Source of the DNA: Planctomycetota bacterium
Lineage (GTDB): Bacteria > Planctomycetota > Phycisphaerae > Sedimentisphaerales > SM23-30
DNA: 15,501 bases
Assembly: GCA_022705365.1 (NCBI GenBank)
Contig: JAKJEP010000007.1
Location: 11,977-27,477 of the forward strand
Reading direction: 5' to 3'
The position numbers and the translations under genes were made by a program. Of the stretch, positions 6,341 to 12,263 are shown piece by piece (the stretch's first letter is position 1; each line of letters starts with the position of its first letter). The notes under the pieces were generated by a model. It was not told the origin of the DNA. It worked only from the letters and a program-made list of their open reading frames with translations, and made no database searches.

Positions 6341-8260
6341 TTATAAAACGAAATCATCCTCCGTCTCATTCTTGGCCTTTGCCTTGGCCTTAGCGGGTGA
6401 ATGATCCGCCTGATGGGCCAGGACCGTATGAGAAACGGCGTGTCTCTGGGCCGCGGGCGAAGTACGTTCTGTATTTTTCTTATCGCCGTGAACCAGGCTG
6501 GCCAGCTCGTTGACCATCAGATTCATCTGTTCGGCCTGGGCATTCATTTCTTCCGAAGCACTGGCCGATTCTTCTGCATTGGCCGCATTTTGCTGCGTCA
6601 CCTTGTCCATCTGGCTGACCGCCAGATTAATCTGTTTGATTCCTTCGGCCTGTTCCTGGCTGGCGGCGGCAATCTCGCCCACCAGATTGTTCACTTTGCT
6701 GTTGGAACCGGAAATTTCTTCCAGAATCGAAGCAACATTGGTAACGATATTTACACCATTCTGAGAATTTTTAATGGATTCCTCAATCATGGTGGCGGTA
6801 TTTTTGGCTGCTTCTGCACTGCGCATCGCCAGGTTCCGCACTTCTTCCGCAACGACGGCAAATCCTTTGCCTGCTTCCCCCGCCCGGGCCGCTTCCACCG
6901 CCGCATTCAAGGCCAGCAGATTGGTCTGGAAAGCGATTTCGTCGATGACTTTCACAATCTTGGCCGTTTCATTGGCGCTGTTTTGAATCTCCTTGATGGC
7001 GCCGCTCATTTGTCCCATGGCTTCATTGCCTTTGCTGGCGGACTGCTGGGCTTCGCCGGCCAGGCCATTGGCCTGCTGGGCGTTGTCGGCGTTCTGGTTG
7101 GTCATGGACGACATTTCTTCCAGCGAACTGCTGGTTTCTTCCAGGCTGGCAGCCTGCTCGGTGGCACCTTCCGCCAGCGACTGCGAAGCGGCGGATACCT
7201 GTTTGGAGGCGGAAGCAACCTGTTCGGCGCCTTCCGACAAACCGGCAATGATGCGGTTGATCGGTTTGACGATACTGCGGGTAATCAAAAGTGCCAGCAG
7301 AATTCCGGCCACAATCCCGCATATGGACATCGAAATCATCACTGTGTTCACCTTGGTACAGAGGCTTTGACGGTCATTTGCCAGCGTGGTTTTCAGCAGA
7401 TTGATCGTTTCCACAATGCCTTTGGCGGACGCGGCCATCTCGGCATCGGCGGCCACCTGGTTTTGCATACCCTGATAATACTTTTCACCCGCCGTTTGAT
7501 AATTGCCCAAATGGCCGGCGAATTTGGCGGCTGCCTCTTCCAACCGGCTGTCGCCCTTCACCCGTTCGGCCCAACCGGCAAATCCGGCGCCGACGGCAAC
7601 CAACTGTTCCTGATAATCGGTCCACTGTTTTTCCGCATTGGTGGCCAATAAATACACGGCCCGCACCCGCAGCAGCAAAAACGGCTGAATGACTTCTTCG
7701 TCCAGTTTATTTTTAATGGTGTTCCATTTCCGCATGGCTTCCAGATCATTGGATTTTTCCACTTCCGCCAGAGCGACGTTGATCGAACTATCCGTAATCG
7801 CCTGGATATCGGCGGTCATCTCATTGCCCACCTTACCCCACTGGGCGAAAGCATCATCCCGCATCTTCTGGGAATCTTCCTGGTGGACGAAGGCGGTTTT
7901 GTAGTCTTTCATTTTGCCCAAGGCCGTCTGGATGGTATTCCGATAGTTCTGGGACAAACCGGAATCCGCACTGAATTCTTCCAACTGGGTATTTAACGCG
8001 GTATAGGCCTCATGCCATTTTTCTGCAGCATCTTTGGTGTCATTATTCGTTTTCGTGTAGCCGTTCAGGGCAAAATCCTTGCGGAAACCAGCACATTGGT
8101 TCAATTCTTCCAGACACTTGTTGCCCTGGTTTTCATAGCCGACGATCTGGATGGTTTTGTTCAGGCCGCTCCAGCCGACCACTCCCATCACTGCCGCCAG
8201 CAGGATGACAATGCCAAAACCAACGCCAATTTTTGTTGACAGCTTCATCTTTTTGAACAT
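6341..8260 (-). CDS. Methyl-accepting chemotaxis protein with long all-helical sensor domain
   Basis: This is a 639-residue chemoreceptor. Membrane segment 1 is ~10-31, followed by a 270-residue extracytoplasmic region (~32-304) that looks wholly helical. It has FRKDFALNGYTKTNND near 59-74, reminiscent of the helical bimodular (HBM) or 4-helix-bundle sensors. Membrane segment 2 is ~305-327, and the signalling coiled coil with tip EIAFQTNLLALNAAVEAARA is at 441-460. Only a short linker follows membrane segment 2, too short for a full HAMP. The C-terminus is a ~50-residue tail rich in Ala, His and Lys with an Ala-Lys run (AKAKAKAK), ending in DDFVL; it is not a standard CheR-binding pentapeptide. 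The start at 8260 has TAGGAG seven bases upstream on the minus strand; an in-frame TTG at 8296 lacks this support and sits in a palindrome. A terminator follows at 6270-6299. The ligand is unknown; the HBM assignment is moderate. Confidence 0.94.
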   Translation of the reverse strand: MFKKMKLSTKIGVGFGIVILLAAVMGVVGWSGLNKTIQIVGYENQGNKCLEELNQCAGFRKDFALNGYTKTNNDTKDAAEKWHEAYTALNTQLEEFSADSGLSQNYRNTIQTALGKMKDYKTAFVHQEDSQKMRDDAFAQWGKVGNEMTADIQAITDSSINVALAEVEKSNDLEAMRKWNTIKNKLDEEVIQPFLLLRVRAVYLLATNAEKQWTDYQEQLVAVGAGFAGWAERVKGDSRLEEAAAKFAGHLGNYQTAGEKYYQGMQNQVAADAEMAASAKGIVETINLLKTTLANDRQSLCTKVNTVMISMSICGIVAGILLALLITRSIVKPINRIIAGLSEGAEQVASASKQVSAASQSLAEGATEQAASLEETSSSLEEMSSMTNQNADNAQQANGLAGEAQQSASKGNEAMGQMSGAIKEIQNSANETAKIVKVIDEIAFQTNLLALNAAVEAARAGEAGKGFAVVAEEVRNLAMRSAEAAKNTATMIEESIKNSQNGVNIVTNVASILEEISGSNSKVNNLVGEIAAASQEQAEGIKQINLAVSQMDKVTQQNAANAEESASASEEMNAQAEQMNLMVNELASLVHGDKKNTERTSPAAQRHAVSHTVLAHQADHSPAKAKAKAKNETEDDFVL

Positions 8261-8293
8261 GAACGAACTCCTACAACATGAATTCCTTATACA

Positions 8294-8332
8294 CAAAATC
8301 CTGAAAAACCGGTTTTTTCAGCCTGGATTTTG
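8294..8332. repeat. Long imperfect palindrome in the chemoreceptor leader
   Basis: CAAAATCC (8294-8301) pairs perfectly with GGATTTTG (8325-8332). Inside these arms TGAAAAACC and GGTTTTTTCA pair with one extra base, and GCCT is left as a one-sided bulge. It lies 34-72 bases before the start codon of the minus-strand chemoreceptor, so if transcribed it would form a stable leader hairpin. It has no T run suited to termination. Confidence 0.55.
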
Positions 8333-8559
8333 CCTTACGTCTTTCCGTTATTCATTTTTTCCAGACAAGAACCCAAAGGAGCCATCCCGGAACTGAACCA
8401 TCTGGATGGAAGAGCTACATCTCCTTGAACTTGGTTTTATACTCTTGTCACATTCTTTCTATCGGAAAGAGGAAAGCCCATCTGTGCAAAACCCGATTTC
8501 CTTTTAAAAAGCCAATCATCGGAATATCGGTTCTACCCTATACCCGGATTCGTTATTAT

Positions 8560-8694
8560 CCTGTCTGGCTATATTTATGTAGGCGTGATGCCATGGAACC
8601 ACTAAATGGTCCTACCTGTCGGCCGAAAGAGTCCGTCTCATAACTCCGTCAAAATAACCTCCTAAAAAGCTAGGATTTCCCCCCACCAGACAGG
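8560..8694. other. Possible structured RNA segment bracketed by a 9-bp inverted repeat
   Basis: CCTGTCTGG (8560-8568) and CCAGACAGG (8686-8694) are perfect complements 117 bases apart. Between them are TAGG/CCTA (8580-8583, 8611-8614), a hairpin GGaACCA-CTAAA-TGGTCC (8595-8612) and CCTA/TAGG (8661-8664, 8671-8674). No known riboswitch signature was recognised on either strand. It lies upstream of the transporter promoter, so on the plus strand it would not be in the transporter leader unless another promoter exists. Confidence 0.3.
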
Positions 8695-8737
8695 TTTCCG
8701 GGATTTTCTCCGGGGAGAATCACCGCAAAATTTCCAT

Positions 8738-8767
8738 TTGAGAAAATCCGATCCAATCGGCTATAAT
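8738..8767 (+). promoter_or_regulatory. Sigma-70-type promoter of the NRAMP-like transporter, with inverted repeats
   Basis: TTGAGA (8738-8743) and a perfect TATAAT (8762-8767) are spaced by 18 bases, giving a leader of about 50 bases before the ATG at 8824. The spacer contains a 5-3-5 inverted repeat, CCGAT-CCA-ATCGG (8748-8760), ending just before the -10 box, where a repressor would block RNA polymerase. A second inverted repeat, TTCTCC-GG-GGAGAA (8706-8719), lies about 20 bases upstream of the -35 box. Confidence 0.7.
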
Positions 8768-8823
8768 CATTCCCCGTTGGTATCTGGTGTATCCATCAAA
8801 ATCTGCGGCATGAGAATTTCTAT

Positions 8824-10356
8824 ATGACCGAAAAAACCGTAACGAAAGACCGTTCGCTGGTGGATCCGCCGGCGGCCCTGATATCCCGAAATCCGTTACA
8901 GTGGTTCCGGTTTTTCGGACCGGGTGCGATCGCTGCCTCCATCACCATCGGCAGCGGGGAGACCCTCTTTGCTTCGCGCGGAGGCAGCATCTTCGGGTAT
9001 GACATTCTGTGGGTTTTTTTATGGATTGCCCTGCTGAAGTGGGTGTTGGTCTATGGCAGCGTGCGGCATATCGTATTGAGCGGAGGACATCCCTTCGAAC
9101 GCTGGACGGAACTGCCCGGCCCGCGGGGCTGGTTTCCCCTGTTCATGGTTTTGACGGCCGTGTTTTGCTGGCCGTTCTGGACCAGTTTTCTGGCCGGCCT
9201 GCTGGGAACGGCTTGCACCTGGACGTTTGGCGTAGGGGACTATTACTGGTGGGCAACCGGCTGCCTGGCCCTGATTGTCTTGCTGCTGACGATAGGCAGT
9301 TATAATTTTCTGGAAAAATCACTGACGATACTGATCGGCCTGAAACTAGCCGCCATTCTGGCGGCCTTGTTCTATCTGCGTCCGGATTGGTGGGATCTGG
9401 TCAAGAATCTGATTCTGCCGCATAAGCTGGCCTATCCGGAATGGGCCTTGGAAAAACTGCCGGATTTGCAGCAGCGTTCGGCCTGGCTGGAGATTATGGT
9501 TTATATTTCCGCCATCGGGGGGGCCAGCCACGATTACCTGGCCTATGTATCCTGGATCCGGGAAAAAAGCTGGGGCTGGAGCCACCTGGGGCAGGCCAGC
9601 ACAGCGGAATTGGCGGAAACGGCCGCGCGAAAGGATCACCCGGCGCGGCTGTGGCTGCGAGCGGCACAGGTGGACACCATTACCAGCTTTGCCCTGGTGG
9701 TGATTTTTTCGGCGGCCTTTTCCGTATTGGGAACACTGGTGCTGCGGCCGGAACAACTGGTGCCGGACGGCACGGACCTGCTGAATTATCAGGGCAAGTA
9801 TCTGGAAACCCTGGCCCACTGGCTGCTGCCGCTCTATAAAGTGGGAATTTTCTGCGTCTTTTTCGGCATGTTATACGGCGGCCAGGCCATGTGCTTCCGG
9901 GTGATTTATGAGTATCTGATCACCATCGAGCGGTGGCGGACGCGGGTGGCGAACTGGCCGATCCGCTGGCCGATCATGGCCTGGTCCATCGGGGGCGGAA
10001 TCCTCATTCTGTGGATCAGCAAGTTGTGGCCGGAGATCAAGCCGATCGATATTGTAACCCTGCCGTCGATTTTTACGGGTGTCCTGTCCTGCGGCTTTTA
10101 TTGCCTGGTAAATCCCTGGATGGACCGCCGGTTTTTGCCCGGGACCTTGCGGATGAACGGGGCGCTGGTTTTCTGGAATTATATCGCGGCTATTCTGTTC
10201 TTCCTGATTGGATTCAAGGGCTTATGGGATTATGGTGTTTCCCATTTTGAGAGCTGGGGAAAGTACGGCGGCTGGGGCGGCTTTGTCATGCTGGCAGTCT
10301 TTATCCTGTTTTGTTTTATGGCCGCTCATGCCGTTCGAAATCTGCGAAAAATCTAG
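8824..10356 (+). CDS. NRAMP-like integral membrane transporter, substrate unknown
   Basis: This 510-residue protein has about 11 membrane helices and belongs to the NRAMP-like branch of the LeuT-fold carriers. After a ~25-residue cytoplasmic start, helix 1 reads FFGPGAIAASITIGSGETLF (31-50). In true metal carriers this GPG start is followed by DPGN; here that place reads GSGE. The helix 6 equivalent, AIGGASHDYLAYVSWI (230-245), takes the place of the MPH motif and lacks its methionine. Both metal-binding motifs are therefore absent, so Mn/Fe transport is doubtful; related PVC proteins are usually annotated as divalent metal transporters by domain match only. A 30-residue loop after helix 6 is rich in Ala, Glu and Lys. 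The start has only a weak ribosome binding site; a five-codon frame (ATG at 8810) ends in a TGA overlapping the start ATG. The gene faces the sugar cluster and its stop is five bases from that of the last cluster gene. Confidence 0.8.
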   Translation: MTEKTVTKDRSLVDPPAALISRNPLQWFRFFGPGAIAASITIGSGETLFASRGGSIFGYDILWVFLWIALLKWVLVYGSVRHIVLSGGHPFERWTELPGPRGWFPLFMVLTAVFCWPFWTSFLAGLLGTACTWTFGVGDYYWWATGCLALIVLLLTIGSYNFLEKSLTILIGLKLAAILAALFYLRPDWWDLVKNLILPHKLAYPEWALEKLPDLQQRSAWLEIMVYISAIGGASHDYLAYVSWIREKSWGWSHLGQASTAELAETAARKDHPARLWLRAAQVDTITSFALVVIFSAAFSVLGTLVLRPEQLVPDGTDLLNYQGKYLETLAHWLLPLYKVGIFCVFFGMLYGGQAMCFRVIYEYLITIERWRTRVANWPIRWPIMAWSIGGGILILWISKLWPEIKPIDIVTLPSIFTGVLSCGFYCLVNPWMDRRFLPGTLRMNGALVFWNYIAAILFFLIGFKGLWDYGVSHFESWGKYGGWGGFVMLAVFILFCFMAAHAVRNLRKI

Positions 10357-10361
10357 TCTTT

Positions 10362-11195
10362 TTACCGTAAACTCAGGCCGGATTGTTCCGCTAATTGGCG
10401 CACCGTCGACAGGGCTTCCGTGAAAAGCTCCGCACCGGTGGAACCGCCGAACTGCCCCCCCCGGCGCAGGTGCGGCTCCAGGGTCAACCAGCCGTCATAA
10501 TGCATGGCTTTCAGCTCCTGCAGCAAATCTTTAATCTGGCCATCCCCCTGGCCGGGCAGACAGCCGGTCGTCTCCCCAAGTTTCCAATCCTTAATATGAA
10601 CATGGGCCACATAGGACTTCATGAGCGGCCAGCAGCTACGTATATTGTCGATAATTCCGTATTCACATACAAAATTCACCGGATCATACGCCAACCGCAA
10701 CTGCGGCGAGCCAAGGGCCTGAATCAGGTCGGCACAGTTTTCCGCACTGTGGCCGTAGATATTCGCCTCATTTTCATGGACCAGGACCAGAGCCGTATTT
10801 TTGATAATTTCCAGTTTCGCGCCAAACCGCTCGATCACCTCCTGCCGGTAATCCCCGATATTTCGGCCGGCTGGCGGGTAATAGCTGAAGACCCGAATCA
10901 GCGGAGTCTCAAAAAACAGAGCCATATCTACGGCCTTTTTGAAACGCTCCAGATGGAGTGCAAACGGTTCGTCGATCTTGACCTTGCCGATGGGGGAACC
11001 AATCGCACTCACCCGGATATCGTGATCCCGCAGGACATTCCGGGCTTCTTTTTGTTCGCCGACCGTTAAATCCAGAATATTTTTCCGGTCCAGAAACCGC
11101 AGTTCAATACCCTTGACCTGTTCCCGGACCAGATATTCGATCTGACCTGGAAAATCATCCATTACTTCATCCGCAAAAGCACTGAGTGTGGGCAT
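10362..11195 (-). CDS. Sugar phosphate isomerase/epimerase-like TIM-barrel protein (xylose-isomerase-like, AP_endonuc_2 family)
   Basis: This is a cytoplasmic 277-residue (beta/alpha)8 barrel of the family that includes D-tagatose 3-epimerase, hydroxypyruvate isomerase and IolE/IolI. The expected metal-ligand order is seen: a glutamate in VHENEANIYG (141/143), Asp171 in LAYDPVNF, histidines 198/200 in AHVHIKDW and Glu240 in LTLEPH. A family-typical GxGDG segment, CLPGQGDGQIKDLL, follows the histidine strand. This suggests a divalent-metal-dependent isomerase, epimerase or dehydratase acting on a free sugar or sugar derivative; the substrate cannot be named. It is the last gene of the minus-strand cluster, 18 bases after the oxidoreductase stop codon. 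GAGAGGAAAG lies about 6 bases before the ATG. Only 29% or so of its residues look alike to the second TIM barrel by eye, so they are not recent duplicates. Confidence 0.88.
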   Translation of the reverse strand: MPTLSAFADEVMDDFPGQIEYLVREQVKGIELRFLDRKNILDLTVGEQKEARNVLRDHDIRVSAIGSPIGKVKIDEPFALHLERFKKAVDMALFFETPLIRVFSYYPPAGRNIGDYRQEVIERFGAKLEIIKNTALVLVHENEANIYGHSAENCADLIQALGSPQLRLAYDPVNFVCEYGIIDNIRSCWPLMKSYVAHVHIKDWKLGETTGCLPGQGDGQIKDLLQELKAMHYDGWLTLEPHLRRGGQFGGSTGAELFTEALSTVRQLAEQSGLSLR

Positions 11196-11213
11196 TTCTT
11201 TCCTCTCAAACGA

Positions 11214-12263
11214 TCAGGCCAGCTTTACGATTTTCCTTTCCCGCGCCGATTGATAGATCGCCAGAATCACCTCCACCGATTTCCGGGCCTCCTGACCGCT
11301 GATACAAAAATCCGTATGGTTTTCCAGGGCCTTCAGAAACGCCTGAAAATTCCGCCGGTGATTTTGATGCGAGATCGCCGCCGGGTTCGCCGCCGCCCCG
11401 ACCGCCCCCGCCGTACCGGCCTGGCCGAATCGCCGGCGGATTTCCGCATCCTGCGGCTCCTCCCGCTCGAACTGCCAGACCGCCAGGCTCTCTTCCACAT
11501 AAACGGCTGTCCCCCGGGTACCGGTAATCTCAAATCGCCGCGGCTGGCCCGGATACGAAGCCGTAGTACCATAAATAATCCCCAGCGGACCGCCGGCAAA
11601 CTTCAGTACCGCCGCCGCCGTATCCTCCGCTTCAATCTGCGGATGCCCCAGGTGATGCATCTGGGCCTGCACCGACTCCACCGGCCCCATTAGCTCGCAA
11701 AGCAGATCGATCATATGAATAGACTGATTCATCAGCGCCCCGCCGCCGTCCAGCTTCCACGTGCCATGCCAACTGTTCTCATAATAAGCTGGACCACGCC
11801 ACCACGGCACATACACACCGGCATAGGTGATAGTCCCCAACCGCCCGTCTTGTATTGCCTTTCGTAGCGGAACCAGCGCATCATGGAAACGGTTCTGAAA
11901 GACACCTCCCAACCGTGTCCCCGCCTGCCGGTGCGCCTCGATCATGCGGTCGATCCGCTCCAGCGTCACCTCCAGCGGCTTTTCACAGATCACATGCAAA
12001 CCCGCCCGGGCAGCCGCTATCGCCGGTTCCATATGCGCCCCGCTGGGAGTGGCGATAGTCACCAGATCAAGATCCGCATCCCGGAAAAGCTCCTCATAGC
12101 CCGGATAGGCCCGGCAGGAATACCTTGCCGCCAGCCGTTCGGCCCGCTCCCGAACCGTATCACAAATGCCGACTAACCGGGCATTGCCAATCTCCTGGAA
12201 AGCACGGGCGTGAAATTCCGCTATGACTCCCGCCCCAACGATTCCAACCTTATATATTTTCAT
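11214..12263 (-). CDS. Gfo/Idh/MocA family NAD(P)-dependent oxidoreductase
   Basis: This 349-residue cytoplasmic dehydrogenase resembles inositol 2-dehydrogenase and glucose-fructose oxidoreductase. The N-terminal Rossmann fold starts VGIVGAGVIAEFHA (6-19); TIATPSGAH (69-77) and CEKPLEV (93-99) follow, with Lys95 as the family catalytic lysine. The C-terminal alpha/beta domain has WKLDGGGALMNQSIHMIDLL (169-188), where His183 and Asp186 are the usual catalytic or substrate-binding residues. It should oxidise or reduce a sugar, sugar acid or cyclitol; the exact substrate is unknown. The start overlaps the end of the upstream transporter gene by 14 bases, so translation is probably coupled, and the TIM-barrel gene follows 18 bases later. 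There is an alanine/glycine-rich stretch at 272-295 (QAGTAGAVGAAANPAA) that looks like a loop insertion. Family call is sure; function is inferred from context. Confidence 0.93.
   Translation of the reverse strand: MKIYKVGIVGAGVIAEFHARAFQEIGNARLVGICDTVRERAERLAARYSCRAYPGYEELFRDADLDLVTIATPSGAHMEPAIAAARAGLHVICEKPLEVTLERIDRMIEAHRQAGTRLGGVFQNRFHDALVPLRKAIQDGRLGTITYAGVYVPWWRGPAYYENSWHGTWKLDGGGALMNQSIHMIDLLCELMGPVESVQAQMHHLGHPQIEAEDTAAAVLKFAGGPLGIIYGTTASYPGQPRRFEITGTRGTAVYVEESLAVWQFEREEPQDAEIRRRFGQAGTAGAVGAAANPAAISHQNHRRNFQAFLKALENHTDFCISGQEARKSVEVILAIYQSARERKIVKLA

Larger units (their letters stand above)
8261..8823. other. Divergent intergenic region between chemoreceptor and transporter genes
   Basis: This 563-bp region lies between divergent genes. 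It holds the chemoreceptor ribosome binding site, a long imperfect palindrome (8294-8332), an inverted-repeat-bracketed segment (8560-8694), a 6-2-6 inverted repeat (8706-8719) and a sigma-70-type promoter for the transporter (8738-8767). A 72-codon open frame at 8425-8643 has no recognisable features or ribosome binding site and is not called. Confidence 0.75.

Noticed and set aside
6401..7651. 416-codon open frame on the plus strand opposite the second chemoreceptor
   Set aside because: The minus strand carries a complete chemoreceptor with all expected motifs; the antisense translation is Gly/His/Phe-rich shadow sequence.
8261..8296. N-terminal extension of the second chemoreceptor to the TTG at 8296
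   Set aside because: The extension would fall inside a palindrome and carries no ribosome binding site, whereas TAGGAG precedes the ATG at 8260.
8425..8643. 72-codon open frame in the intergenic region
   Set aside because: No ribosome binding site, no recognisable motif, many rare-looking residues, and it covers the inverted-repeat segment.
8521..8823. A known metal or cofactor riboswitch upstream of the NRAMP-like gene
   Set aside because: No hallmark sequence of Mn (yybP-ykoY), NiCo, Mg, cobalamin, c-di-GMP or guanidine riboswitches could be recognised on either strand.
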